A DNA stretch of 64,000 nt from Thalassotalea atypica. GTDB lineage: Bacteria; Pseudomonadota; Gammaproteobacteria; Enterobacterales; Alteromonadaceae. The first letter of the stretch is position 1. Each line of letters begins with the position of its first letter. This document shows positions 1 through 8,814 of this stretch, in pieces. The stretch is from positions 248,001 through 312,000 of the forward strand of contig NZ_AP027364.1 of NCBI RefSeq assembly GCF_030295975.1, given 5' to 3'. The notes under the pieces are model-generated. The model was not told where the DNA came from. It saw nothing but the letters and a program-made list of their open reading frames with translations, and searched no databases. Position numbers and translations under genes: made by a program.

Positions 1-404
1 TAGGTGCTGCCTCCGAGCCAAGTGGAGAAGTATTACAGTTGGTTAAAGCTTCAGAGGCAACTGTTACTGTTGAGGAAGGGAAAGAAGAGGAAATTCCAAA
101 AGATTATGATGAGCAGATTACTTCAGCATTGTTTAATGTTAATTGCGCTCGTTGTCATGGTGTAAAAGGAGATGGTGATAGCCCTGATGCTGCCCACTTA
201 GGAGTAGCTTTGCCAGACTTTACCTCACCGTTATATCATTTTAAGACTTCTAAAAAGCAGATGTTAGAGGTTGTGAACAAAGGTGGAGCTCAAACAGGTA
301 AAAGTCCTTTAATGCCCCCTTGGCAAGGCTTTTTAAAACCGCATGAAATAGAGCACTTAATTATTTATATTGAGTCGTTACCTGCTAAGCATCACCATCA
401 TTAA
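1..404 (+). CDS. C-type cytochrome, 3' part (5' end outside window)
   Basis: The reading frame is open from the first bases of the window (codons in phase from position 3) to TAA at 402-404, so this is the C-terminal part of a longer protein. A TTG at 39 could start a 121-residue product, but nothing marks it as a true start. A CARCH motif (CxxCH) binds one heme c covalently, and an MPPW segment downstream probably carries the axial Met, which together make a class I cytochrome c fold. The stretch before it is rich in Glu and Lys and looks like a linker, so the domain is probably attached to something upstream. The protein ends in four histidines. It should act in the periplasm or on the membrane as an electron carrier. 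The partner cannot be seen. Confidence 0.75.
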   Translation, partial: GAASEPSGEVLQLVKASEATVTVEEGKEEEIPKDYDEQITSALFNVNCARCHGVKGDGDSPDAAHLGVALPDFTSPLYHFKTSKKQMLEVVNKGGAQTGKSPLMPPWQGFLKPHEIEHLIIYIESLPAKHHHH

Positions 405-424
405 TTGACGCGCCGGTCACTGTA

Positions 425-1864
425 TTAGTGGCCGGTAAACATAGGGCCGATATATTGTGAAGCGATAACAATATTGTCAATAAACATGGTGAAATCCTGT
501 TTGGGTTTATCTACCCCACCAAAGTAAAAATTAAACCAGATTTTTTCTATCTTTAAGTCAGGTACATCCCGTAAGTGCACGTTTGTTCGAGAGAATACTT
601 TTTTGCCGTCAATCCAGGCTTCTAAAATGCCATCTTTTTTACCGGGTGTATTAAGTTTTAGTCTTTGCTCAACGGAATACCATTTGCCTGGCTTTATGGT
701 TGAAAGTGGGTGTCCGTAAGAAATGGTTTGGCCATATTTATTTTTTCCTACTTCGTAAATATATTGGCCAATGGGCATGTGTTGATCCCAAGGGCTCTTA
801 TCATTGTTGATAGTATTAAAAAAGCTCCCTCTGGCAGACCAACCATTTGTGCCACTATTACCCCTGCCACCCCAGCCAGCTTTATTATATGTGCCACCAA
901 ATCCTGGCATCTTTCCGCCCCCTGAAATATTAGCGCCTTCGGCTAATTTTAAATAGTAACGAAAATAGGCCTCTGTTGGTTCGTAGCCTATTTCTTTTTT
1001 AAAATAAAAATCTAAGTTAGTCGCCAAATTTCTTGTTGTGGTAAAAGGGACTTCTACCGAATACTTACTTTGAGTATCAATAAATTTCGCTTTATTCTGA
1101 TCAGCCATGACGAGTTTAGTTTTCCATTTAGGCTCGGCAAGCTTTAATTTAGTCAACGTATTTTGTATCCAAGATTGCTCTTCAAAATTATCAACTAGAA
1201 ATACGCTAGGGTGCTGCTCAAGTTTTTCATCATAAAAATACGCTCGCGATAAGCCTTGTTCTTTATAAGTTGTATAACTTGGCGAAAAAAACTGGCGGAC
1301 AACCCCCGTAGAATGTCCATACTGACGATTAGTCAGTGGTAATGTGAGTTCAGCGGATAATATTTCTCTTGTATGGAGATTGGTTGGGAGCTTAAAGGTT
1401 ATGATTGCTTTGTTTCCTGAGCCTATTTTAATAAGCTTCTTTTTTCCAAGCGACTTTCTGCTGCCTTTAAGGAGGTAGGTATCGACACTAGCTGATAAAA
1501 CAAGGCGCTGTTGTGCCGTTTTGATGGTCAGAGTTGCGGCTCGCGAATCAGCACTTTCTTTAGAGTAAATATCGAATATGCCCTTTTCTGCAGTTATCAA
1601 TAGGTTAATAATAGGGGCAGGTGAAAATACCGCCAGCGCTAATGTTTCTTCTCTTGCAGTATCGGTATCGCGTATTTGGAATTCAGCAAGTGTTTCTGTT
1701 TTATTTGAGGCAATGTATTTATCGAAGCTGCTATATGGCCAAATAATTTTTGCTTGGCTGCTAAATTGCTTAAATGTTACCGATTCGTCGATTTCAATAG
1801 CCATTAAGGGAAAAGACAAAATGTGCAATAGGTTAAAATACATAAGATAAATGTTTGGTTTCAT
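425..1864 (-). CDS. Secreted polysaccharide lyase, PL14-like
   Basis: This is a 479-residue protein with a hydrophobic N-terminus that reads as a signal peptide (about residues 1-22). Residues around 110-190 (a VDTYL segment followed by a lysine-rich beta stretch) resemble the DNRLRE/CBM96-type beta-sandwich that binds polysaccharide in other lyases. The C-terminal half has the hallmarks of polysaccharide lyase family 14: a Gly-rich KMPGFGGTYN segment, GWSARGSF, then KLNTPGKKDG followed by EAWIDGK and a final FIDNIV strand. PL14 enzymes cleave alginate or glucuronan by beta-elimination. The substrate here is not readable. An AAGGAT ribosome site lies 6 bases before the ATG. It is transcribed divergently from the beta-helix gene at 1949, and both sit beside uronate nucleotide-sugar genes. 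It could be involved in polymer turnover or in using an external polymer. Confidence 0.7.
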   Translation of the reverse strand: MKPNIYLMYFNLLHILSFPLMAIEIDESVTFKQFSSQAKIIWPYSSFDKYIASNKTETLAEFQIRDTDTAREETLALAVFSPAPIINLLITAEKGIFDIYSKESADSRAATLTIKTAQQRLVLSASVDTYLLKGSRKSLGKKKLIKIGSGNKAIITFKLPTNLHTREILSAELTLPLTNRQYGHSTGVVRQFFSPSYTTYKEQGLSRAYFYDEKLEQHPSVFLVDNFEEQSWIQNTLTKLKLAEPKWKTKLVMADQNKAKFIDTQSKYSVEVPFTTTRNLATNLDFYFKKEIGYEPTEAYFRYYLKLAEGANISGGGKMPGFGGTYNKAGWGGRGNSGTNGWSARGSFFNTINNDKSPWDQHMPIGQYIYEVGKNKYGQTISYGHPLSTIKPGKWYSVEQRLKLNTPGKKDGILEAWIDGKKVFSRTNVHLRDVPDLKIEKIWFNFYFGGVDKPKQDFTMFIDNIVIASQYIGPMFTGH

Positions 1865-1948
1865 TTTCTATCCTTATGAAAACCCTTCTATTTTAATAAT
1901 ACCCAGTTAAACTGTGCATATCTTTCTATTAACCTTAAATTATTTAAC

Positions 1949-3187
1949 ATGAAAATTGTAGGAATGATTGTTGTTCTATTTCTAATTGTTTTTACAATTG
2001 AAAAAACGTTGAATGAAAGCTTTGAAGGCCTGTTAGTTAAAGCTAAAAAATATGCCCATATAAACGTTAGTCAAAATGACGGCCTGCACAAGTTGATCTT
2101 AAAGGTTGTTCAAAAACTCGTTTCGGTATATCCATCTCCTGAACTTTATAATAAGCCCGATCACATAGACGGTGTGGGTGCGCAAAGTAATTTGAGCAAC
2201 GAGCTAGGACCTAATAGTACCATTGTTACAAGCACCAAGGAACTTAAGCAGGCTATAACAAATGTGAAGCCAGGTCAGACGATCTTATTGAGCCCTGGAA
2301 TTTATGACGTAACTTCTCGATATCTACTCCTCAAAAACTCTGGTACGTTCGCACGTCCAATCACATTGAGAGCAAATACGCTAGGGGATGCAGTATTACG
2401 TTCTAATTCAGTTGAAGGTTTACTAATTCAAGGAAAGAACTGGCGTATAGAGAACTTGATATTTAAAGGGGTTAAAGGCAAGGATGGTTCAATTGAGCAC
2501 GCAATACATATCGTGGGTGATGCCGATAATATACAAATAAAGAACAATAAATTTATTAATTTCAATTCACATATTAAATCGAATGGTAAGCCTAATGCGC
2601 AAGGAAAAATTGAATACCCAGATAATTTACTGATTCTGAACAACGATATTTACAATGAATGGAAGCGTAATACGCACAGTCCTGCTAGCCCGATAGATCT
2701 TGTTGGTGGTAACTATGTGATCGTCAAAAATAACTTTATTGCAGATTTTGGTAAGTATGGCAAGAAAGGGTTTGGGACGACTTACGGAGCCTACATGAAA
2801 GGTGGTGGTATAGGAGGAATTTTTGAAAATAATGTGGTGATGTGTGAGTGGCGTGTCCCACATACGTCACCAATGGACGTCAGAATTGGTCTATCATTCG
2901 GCAATGGAGGAACTGGTGGGCAGTTTTGTGCAGATAAAAAATGTGAATACGAGCACACCGATGGTGTAATGCGCAACAATACTATTTTGAATTGTGTAAA
3001 CGATGTCGGCATTTACCTTAATAAATCTTACAATACGCTAATAGAAAATAATGCTATCCGCTCAAGTTTAGGCGTTGACGTGCGTTTTGAGCAAAGTAGT
3101 GCAGAGATTCGCGGCAATGTTATTGAAGGACGCGTCAAAGCAAGAGATGGAGCAACTATAACTGTTGATGATAATATCATCGAATAA
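1949..3187 (+). CDS. Right-handed beta-helix protein, possible polysaccharide lyase (PL6-like)
   Basis: This is a 412-residue protein. It has one N-terminal hydrophobic segment (about residues 4-17) that may be a signal anchor or uncleaved signal peptide. From about residue 90 it follows the beta-helix pattern: a TSTKELKQAI segment, GQTILLSPGIYD, then repeated short turns containing paired Asn (IKNNKF, ILNNDI, VKNNFI, FENNVV, MRNNTI, IENNAI). This ladder of buried Asn is typical of PL6 (alginate lyase/chondroitinase B) and related carbohydrate-active beta-helices. The catalytic Lys/Arg pair of PL6 cannot be assigned with confidence by eye, so a non-catalytic or epimerase role is also possible. 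It precedes a uronate-sugar dehydrogenase by 78 bases and faces the PL14-like gene, which suggests action on an acidic polysaccharide in the periplasm or outside the cell. Confidence 0.6.
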   Translation: MKIVGMIVVLFLIVFTIEKTLNESFEGLLVKAKKYAHINVSQNDGLHKLILKVVQKLVSVYPSPELYNKPDHIDGVGAQSNLSNELGPNSTIVTSTKELKQAITNVKPGQTILLSPGIYDVTSRYLLLKNSGTFARPITLRANTLGDAVLRSNSVEGLLIQGKNWRIENLIFKGVKGKDGSIEHAIHIVGDADNIQIKNNKFINFNSHIKSNGKPNAQGKIEYPDNLLILNNDIYNEWKRNTHSPASPIDLVGGNYVIVKNNFIADFGKYGKKGFGTTYGAYMKGGGIGGIFENNVVMCEWRVPHTSPMDVRIGLSFGNGGTGGQFCADKKCEYEHTDGVMRNNTILNCVNDVGIYLNKSYNTLIENNAIRSSLGVDVRFEQSSAEIRGNVIEGRVKARDGATITVDDNIIE

Positions 3188-3265
3188 AATTGTTTGGTTT
3201 GTAATACCCTTGTGTAACAATAATGTGAATGAATGTTTAAATTCACTTTAAGGATAAAGAAGTCG

Positions 3266-4543
3266 ATGAGTTTTTCTGAAAATGTAAAAATTGCAATTAT
3301 TGGCCTAGGTTATGTAGGCTTACCTCTAGCAGTTGAGTTTGGCAAAAAGTATCAAACGATAGGGTTTGATATCAACGCTAGCCGAGTTCAAGAGCTTAAT
3401 GATGGATTTGACAGAACGCTTGAAGTAGAAACAGAAGAATTAAAGCAGGCGTCGCAACTGACGTATGCGAGCAATGTTGAAGAGCTAAGATCCTGTGATT
3501 TTTATATTGTCACTGTACCAACGCCTATTGATGCGCATCGCCAACCAGACTTAACGCCTCTAATCAAAGCATCAGAAATGCTAGGCTCTGTGATTGGAAA
3601 AGGCTCAACCGTTGTTTATGAATCTACCGTGTACCCTGGCGCGACTGAAGAAACTTGCGTGCCAATCCTTGAAGCGGTATCTGGATTAACACTTAATCAG
3701 GACTTCTTTGCAGGTTACTCACCTGAGCGAATAAATCCAGGTGATAAAACTCATCGCCTCCCAAGTATTTTAAAAGTGACGTCCGGCTCAACGCCAGAAA
3801 TTGCCGATAAAATAGATGCGCTATATGCCTCAATAATTACCGCAGGTACTTACAAAGCGTCCTCCATAAAAGTGGCTGAGGCTGCTAAAGTCATAGAAAA
3901 TACACAGCGTGACGTTAATATTGCGCTCATTAACGAGTTATCAATTATCTTCAATCGTCTAGACATTGATACTCTCGAAGTTCTAGAAGCTGCTGGTACA
4001 AAGTGGAATTTCTTACCCTTTAGACCGGGATTAGTGGGCGGTCACTGTATTGGTGTTGACCCTTACTATTTAACCCATAAAGCGCAAGCGGTTGGCTATC
4101 ATCCTGAAATGATACTTGCGGGACGTCGACTAAACGACGGTATGGCACATTACGTCGTGTCTGAATTAGTAAAAGGTATGCTTAAAAAACGCATCCAAGT
4201 GGAGCAATCAAAAGTGTTGGTAATGGGGTTAACGTTTAAAGAAAATTGCCCTGACTTACGTAATACCAAAGTGATTGATATCGTTGAAGAGCTTAAAGAA
4301 TATAATGTTAATGTGGATGTTGTAGACCCTCTTTGTGCGTGTGAAGAAGCGCAAGAAGAATATGGCATCAAGTTAACACCTAATCCTAAACCTGATAATT
4401 ATGATGCGATTATCATGGCCGTTGCTCACAATCAGTTTAAAGAGATGGGCATAGAGGCAATACATAGATTCGGTAAAAAGACTCATGTGCTTTATGATTT
4501 AAAGTGTATTTTACCTAAAGACAGCGTTGATATGCGCCTGTAA
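3266..4543 (+). CDS. tviB: UDP-N-acetyl-D-glucosamine/galactosamine 6-dehydrogenase (TviB/WbpO type)
   Basis: This NAD-dependent dehydrogenase oxidises C6 of a UDP-HexNAc to a carboxylate in two steps, giving UDP-GalNAcA or a similar precursor of acidic capsule or O-antigen. It has 425 residues from the chosen ATG. An ATG 33 bases upstream adds 11 residues but lacks a good ribosome site, while AAGGAT at 3250-3255 fits the 3266 start. Visible motifs are the N-terminal Rossmann [20 protein letters not shown], the [10 protein letters not shown] segment and [12 protein letters not shown], with catalytic Cys261. The C-terminal domain has [14 protein letters not shown], as in the UDP-glucose/UDP-mannose dehydrogenase superfamily. 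It is followed 17 bases later by the epimerase, the same pair as tviB-tviC in Vi antigen loci. The exact substrate (GlcNAc or GalNAc form) is inferred from the neighbour. Confidence 0.85.
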   Translation: MSFSENVKIAIIGLGYVGLPLAVEFGKKYQTIGFDINASRVQELNDGFDRTLEVETEELKQASQLTYASNVEELRSCDFYIVTVPTPIDAHRQPDLTPLIKASEMLGSVIGKGSTVVYESTVYPGATEETCVPILEAVSGLTLNQDFFAGYSPERINPGDKTHRLPSILKVTSGSTPEIADKIDALYASIITAGTYKASSIKVAEAAKVIENTQRDVNIALINELSIIFNRLDIDTLEVLEAAGTKWNFLPFRPGLVGGHCIGVDPYYLTHKAQAVGYHPEMILAGRRLNDGMAHYVVSELVKGMLKKRIQVEQSKVLVMGLTFKENCPDLRNTKVIDIVEELKEYNVNVDVVDPLCACEEAQEEYGIKLTPNPKPDNYDAIIMAVAHNQFKEMGIEAIHRFGKKTHVLYDLKCILPKDSVDMRL

Positions 4544-4560
4544 TTGGCCTAGGAATAATT

Positions 4561-5583
4561 GTGAATAAATTTGAACAGATCAGGGGCTCATTAAGCTCAC
4601 AGCCTAAAACATGGTTAGTGACGGGGGTAGCCGGATTTATAGGCTCTAACTTGTTAGAAACCTTGCTAAGGTTAAATCAGAAAGTTATTGGCTTAGATAA
4701 TTTTGCTACTGGTTATCAGAAAAATTTAGATGAAGTAAAAGGCTTAGTCTCTGACAAACAATGGCAAAAGTTTACCTTCATAGAAGGCGATATCCGCGAT
4801 CTTGATACCTGCTTGAAAGCAACTCAAGAAGTCGACTACGTGCTTCATCAAGCGGCTTTAGGCTCGGTACCTCGTTCAATAGCCGATCCAATTACAACCA
4901 ATTCTGCGAATGTGACCGGTTTTTTGAATATGCTAGAAGCAGCTAAACAAAATGAAGTAAGTAGCTTTGTTTATGCAGCAAGTAGTTCAACGTATGGTGA
5001 TCATCCGGCATTGCCTAAAATTGAAGAAAACATTGGTAACCCGTTATCACCGTATGCGGTAACTAAGTACGTTAATGAGCTTTACGCTGACGTCTATAGC
5101 CGCACTTATGGTTTCAAATGCATAGGTCTACGTTACTTCAATGTGTTTGGTCGTCGACAAGACCCAGATGGCGCCTATGCGGCAGTAATCCCTAAATGGA
5201 CAGCTGCGATGATTAAAGGCGAGCAAGTGTTTATTAATGGTGACGGCGAAACTAGCAGAGATTTTTGCTATATCGACAATACGGTACAAATGAATCTTCT
5301 TGCGGCGACGGCATCTGATGATGTCAAAGCCGAAGTTTATAATGTTGCTGTTGGTGATAGAACCACACTTAACGATCTATATTTTTCGATAAAATCAGCA
5401 TTAGGTTCAAATGGTGTTGCCGTAGAAAAAGAAGCTCAGTACCGTGATTTTAGAGCGGGAGATGTGCGCCACTCACAAGCAGATGTCTCAAAAGCTAAAA
5501 CTAAATTGGGATACGATCCTACGTTTCGAATTCAACAGGGCATAGAAGAAGCAATGCCCTGGTATTTGAATAATGTAGAGTAG
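4561..5583 (+). CDS. tviC: UDP-N-acetylglucosamine 4-epimerase (TviC/WbpP type)
   Basis: This is a 340-residue extended short-chain dehydrogenase/reductase. It has the [11 protein letters not shown]-binding loop (residues 22-29), the SSSTYGDHP serine segment and the catalytic YAVTK motif (Tyr165, Lys169). The roughly 15-residue N-terminal extension before the Rossmann strand is typical of WbpP/TviC rather than GalE. It interconverts UDP-GlcNAc and UDP-GalNAc, or their uronic acids, in the cytoplasm and works with the adjacent dehydrogenase. The start is GTG with AGGA 6 bases upstream. A strong terminator follows 20 bases after the stop, so the dehydrogenase and epimerase form the end of a short operon. 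No glycosyltransferase or polymerase is in the window, so the polymer genes must lie elsewhere. Confidence 0.85.
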   Translation: MNKFEQIRGSLSSQPKTWLVTGVAGFIGSNLLETLLRLNQKVIGLDNFATGYQKNLDEVKGLVSDKQWQKFTFIEGDIRDLDTCLKATQEVDYVLHQAALGSVPRSIADPITTNSANVTGFLNMLEAAKQNEVSSFVYAASSSTYGDHPALPKIEENIGNPLSPYAVTKYVNELYADVYSRTYGFKCIGLRYFNVFGRRQDPDGAYAAVIPKWTAAMIKGEQVFINGDGETSRDFCYIDNTVQMNLLAATASDDVKAEVYNVAVGDRTTLNDLYFSIKSALGSNGVAVEKEAQYRDFRAGDVRHSQADVSKAKTKLGYDPTFRIQQGIEEAMPWYLNNVE

Positions 5584-5603
5584 TTTGCATTCTAAAATTT
5601 GAG

Positions 5604-5627
5604 AAGCGTCATTAAGACGCTTTTTTT
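5604..5627 (+). terminator. Rho-independent terminator after tviC
   Basis: A 7-bp perfect stem (AAGCGTC / GACGCTT) with loop ATTAA is followed by a run of T to 5627. It sits 20 bases after the tviC stop and closes the sugar-nucleotide operon. Confidence 0.85.
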
Positions 5628-5729
5628 ATGTCTGAATACATGCCAGTGTATTTTAAAAAAGTTATTGATTTATAAATGATTTCGTCAATAATGAAACAAA
5701 TGGAATTTTACAATTATCATGGAGTGATG

Positions 5730-7658
5730 ATGAAAAACCTCGTGCTATTATTGCTAATGTGCGTAATGCCTACTATGACTTTTGCTGACAATGCGGATGT
5801 TTTTGGGCGTCTACCGCTTGTTTCTCAAGTTCAAATTTCACCGTCTGGCAATCACTTTGCTTACATGCGTGATATGAATGGTAAATACGCCATAGTCAGC
5901 CAATCATTGACCAGTAAAGCGAAACCACAAGTGTTCGGCATGAAGGAAGCTGAAATACGACATTTCACTTGGGTGAGTGATCAGCATCTTTTACTGTCAT
6001 TATCAACCACACAATATTCTCCAGGCGACTTTGAGACTTTTACTATGCATCGTAAAGGCATTTTAGATGTTAAATCGAATCAAGTGACTTGGTTGTTTAA
6101 AGGGAATAGCTTTAGAAAGTATATTGGCTCGCCTACGTTAGTCAGTAAGCTGCCAAATGATGAAGAGCACATATTAGTGACATTTCCCTATCGGCACTTG
6201 AATGCGCTTTATAGGATTGACTTATCAGATGGCGACCATGAAAGAATATTTGAAGAGCATAATGCAGAAGACTGGCTGACTGATGATAATGGTGAGGTCT
6301 ATAGCTATCAAAGATACCTAGGGGAGAAAGACAAATGGGTCAATTTTTACCGTAGCGATTTAGAGCATGATTTCATTCGATTAACCACGATAAAAGGCGG
6401 TAAGGAAGAGAACTTTAAGCCCGTCATCGTCAATATGAGCCCTGACAGAAAAACCATTTATTATTGGCAGTATGATGACTTAGCCATTTTAGTGAAAGCG
6501 AAGGTAGAACAGGGTGTGGTAGGCCAGTCGGAAGTTGTGATAGAAAATGCACCCTATGATATCGAAGATACTATTTGGGATTATCATAACCAGCAAGTTG
6601 TGGGGGTTGTGTCATTTGAAGACTATCCAGAATACTACTACTTTGACCAGCAACTAGCGCAAGTGCAGGCAGATTTAAAGGCAACTTATCAGCATGCACA
6701 GATTGATATTACCTCTTATGACCGAAATAAAGAGCGATTTATTATCTACCTGTCAGGTGAAAAATACCCAGAACGCTTTACCTTATATGATAGAAAAGCC
6801 GGCAGCATACAGCCCCTTGCGGAAGGCTTCCCCATAAAGGACAAATCCGCATTAGGCCATGTTAAAAGTTATCGATATAAAACATCTGATGATGTCGAGA
6901 TCCATAGTTTTTTGACAATGCCTGCAGGTGACGCACAAAAGCCACCATTAATCGTTCTTCCACATGGAGGACCAGAAATGCGGGACGTGATGAGCTTTGA
7001 TTGGATCAGACAATTTTATGCTTCAGAGGGGTTTGCCGTGTTTCAGCCCAATTATCGCGGCTCTGCTGGCTACGGCAAAAAATTTAAGAGAAGCGGTCAT
7101 GGTGAATGGGGCAAACGGATGCAGGATGATATTGACGAAGGTGTTCATTCATTAATTGAAGCAGGGCTTGTCGATCCCAAAAGAATATGTGTGGTGGGTA
7201 GCAGTTACGGAGGATATGTTGCACTTTTCAGCGCAACCGTAAAATACAAGCTTTATCAGTGCGCCGTCTCATTTGCTGGCGTTAGTAATTTAGGTGATAT
7301 GTATTTGCATGCTAAGGAACAAAAATCAGGTTTTAGCTACTGGCGCAAAAACATAGGTAAAACGGCGTTTGAAGATCTACACAAAATATCTCCATTTCAT
7401 CTCGTTTCAAAAAAGACGTTACCGGTACTGCTTATGCATGGGACTGAAGATACTGTTGTTCCACTATTTCAATCTAAGAAGTTTTACAAGAAATTGGTCT
7501 CACTAGGGGACAAAGATAGCAAGTTTATTGAACTAGAAGGTGAAGACCACTGGTTATCAAAGGGGCAATCACGAAATAAATTCTTATTTGAATCGCTAAA
7601 ATTTATCAATACTCATATCGATGAAAATAGTAAGTTGAATACAGAAGTGGGCCATTAA
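5730..7658 (+). CDS. S9 family serine peptidase (prolyl oligopeptidase-like)
   Basis: This is an exported or periplasmic peptidase of about 642 residues. The start is set at the second of two adjacent ATGs, with GGAG 5 bases upstream. A longer frame from 5676 adds 18 residues with no ribosome site. A signal peptide follows directly (KNLVLLLLMCVM...TFADN). The N-terminal two thirds should form the beta-propeller. The C-terminal alpha/beta hydrolase domain carries GSSYGG with Ser492, Asp574 in HGTEDTVVP and His607 in GEDHW, a complete catalytic triad. S9 peptidases of this dipeptidyl-aminopeptidase/acyl-aminoacyl-peptidase type cut short peptides near the N-terminus. The substrate is not known. 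It stands alone between the tviC terminator and lexA. Confidence 0.85.
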   Translation: MKNLVLLLLMCVMPTMTFADNADVFGRLPLVSQVQISPSGNHFAYMRDMNGKYAIVSQSLTSKAKPQVFGMKEAEIRHFTWVSDQHLLLSLSTTQYSPGDFETFTMHRKGILDVKSNQVTWLFKGNSFRKYIGSPTLVSKLPNDEEHILVTFPYRHLNALYRIDLSDGDHERIFEEHNAEDWLTDDNGEVYSYQRYLGEKDKWVNFYRSDLEHDFIRLTTIKGGKEENFKPVIVNMSPDRKTIYYWQYDDLAILVKAKVEQGVVGQSEVVIENAPYDIEDTIWDYHNQQVVGVVSFEDYPEYYYFDQQLAQVQADLKATYQHAQIDITSYDRNKERFIIYLSGEKYPERFTLYDRKAGSIQPLAEGFPIKDKSALGHVKSYRYKTSDDVEIHSFLTMPAGDAQKPPLIVLPHGGPEMRDVMSFDWIRQFYASEGFAVFQPNYRGSAGYGKKFKRSGHGEWGKRMQDDIDEGVHSLIEAGLVDPKRICVVGSSYGGYVALFSATVKYKLYQCAVSFAGVSNLGDMYLHAKEQKSGFSYWRKNIGKTAFEDLHKISPFHLVSKKTLPVLLMHGTEDTVVPLFQSKKFYKKLVSLGDKDSKFIELEGEDHWLSKGQSRNKFLFESLKFINTHIDENSKLNTEVGH

Positions 7659-7721
7659 TGACCTACTTTGAAACGATAACGACAATTAAACTCTAACGAA
7701 GTGCTTGCACTTATCATGGGC

Positions 7722-7737
7722 CTGTATATACTGACAG
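7722..7737 (+). promoter_or_regulatory. LexA box 1 upstream of lexA
   Basis: The sequence is CTGTATATACTGACAG, an exact CTG-N10-CAG as in the gammaproteobacterial SOS operator. It lies 29 bases before the lexA start and would allow autorepression. Confidence 0.85.
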
Positions 7738-7742
7738 TAATG

Positions 7743-7758
7743 CTGTATAAAATAACAG
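7743..7758 (+). promoter_or_regulatory. LexA box 2 upstream of lexA
   Basis: The sequence is CTGTATAAAATAACAG, a second exact CTG-N10-CAG only 5 bases after box 1 and 8 bases before the lexA start codon. Two adjacent boxes are the arrangement known for lexA in Escherichia coli. Confidence 0.85.
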
Positions 7759-7765
7759 GCTCAGG

Positions 7766-8380
7766 ATGAAAGCACTTACCACGCGTCAGTCACAAATATT
7801 TGATCTGATTAAAGATAAAATTTCCGAAACAGGTATGCCGCCAACGCGTGCTGAAATAGCTGATTTTTTTGGTTTTAAATCCGCTAATGCAGCGGAAGAA
7901 CACTTAAAAGCGCTGGCTAAAAAAGGGTATATTGAAATGCTGCCCGGCACCTCTAGAGGTATTCGTTTAGCAGAAGAATTTATAGAGGCTGAAGGTATTC
8001 CACTTATTGGCCGCGTTGCAGCCGGTGAGCCTATTCTTGCTCAAGAACATGTAGAAGAACATTATAAAATTGATGGCAATATGTTCCATCCAGCAGCAGA
8101 TTATTTACTGCGGGTAAATGGCGAAAGCATGAAGGATATAGGCATTCTAGATGGTGATCTCCTTGCGGTTCACCAAACAACTGATGTTAAAAATGGTCAA
8201 GTGATCGTCGCGCGAGTTGAAGAGGATGTCACTGTCAAACGATTTAAACGCGATGGAAATATCGTATATTTGCATGCTGAAAATGAAGATTTTTCACCGA
8301 TTAAAGTGGATTTAGCTAACCAGCACTTCAATGTTGAAGGTATTGCTGTTGGGGTGATCAGAGCAGCCGATTGGATGTAA
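7766..8380 (+). CDS. lexA: SOS repressor LexA
   Basis: LexA represses the DNA-damage regulon and cleaves itself when stimulated by RecA filaments. At 204 residues the length is normal for the family. The N-terminal winged helix-turn-helix covers about residues 1-70 ([15 protein letters not shown]). The cleavage site is Ala86-Gly87 in RVAAGEP, and the S24-type protease dyad is Ser121 (NGESM) and Lys158 (TVKRF). Two LexA boxes lie directly upstream, so the gene is autoregulated. A rho-independent terminator follows 38 bases after the stop, so it is monocistronic. In E. coli dinF follows lexA; here a MATE exporter of that family lies 11 kb away. Confidence 0.97.
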   Translation: MKALTTRQSQIFDLIKDKISETGMPPTRAEIADFFGFKSANAAEEHLKALAKKGYIEMLPGTSRGIRLAEEFIEAEGIPLIGRVAAGEPILAQEHVEEHYKIDGNMFHPAADYLLRVNGESMKDIGILDGDLLAVHQTTDVKNGQVIVARVEEDVTVKRFKRDGNIVYLHAENEDFSPIKVDLANQHFNVEGIAVGVIRAADWM

Positions 8381-8814
8381 TGTATTAATCACAGCGCTTG
8401 GTTGTTTTTTAACCATTAAAAGGGCTTATTTTAAAGCCCTTTTTTATTATTTTTCTTTTTCTAAAGTTTTATTTTCTTCCTCACTATCTCTTCCTCTTAG
8501 AATCTTCCTGGTCAATAAAGATACAGGCTGCGTCTGTTTTTTGAGCTTTAACTCTATCTTCGTTAGAGTTTTTACTCATATGTTTTATAAGGAAAAACTT
8601 TGACTTGAATCAACAAAACACTAGACCTTGTATAAAAATTAAGTAATTCTAGAGTGGAAAATAAACATAAATAATAAGAATAGATGTGAGTGCGCTAATC
8701 TCATCTTACATCACAATTTCAACCAAAATTAAACAGAAATTACGCCCTGCGGAAAGCTGTATCTTTCGCTCTGTTTTTCTGTTTCTGTGTTAAAAAGGGT
8801 AGAGGAGATGTCGA
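8381..8814. other. Intergenic region between lexA and coxB
   Basis: This 434-base gap holds the lexA terminator near its left end and a weak hairpin at 8550-8570 (AACTCTA / TAGAGTT, followed by TTT). The rest is A+T-rich sequence that must contain the cox operon promoter. I could not fix a -35/-10 pair with good spacing. I see no open reading frame with a convincing start. Confidence 0.5.
8418..8446 (+). terminator. Rho-independent terminator after lexA
   Basis: The stem AAAAGGGCTT / AAGCCCTTTT (8418-8427 and 8434-8443) with a 6-base loop leads into a T run. Confidence 0.85.

Noticed and set aside
8550-8573. Hairpin plus TTT between lexA and coxB as a riboswitch or attenuator
   Set aside because: The stem has only 7 bp, the tail is short, and no aptamer shape is seen.
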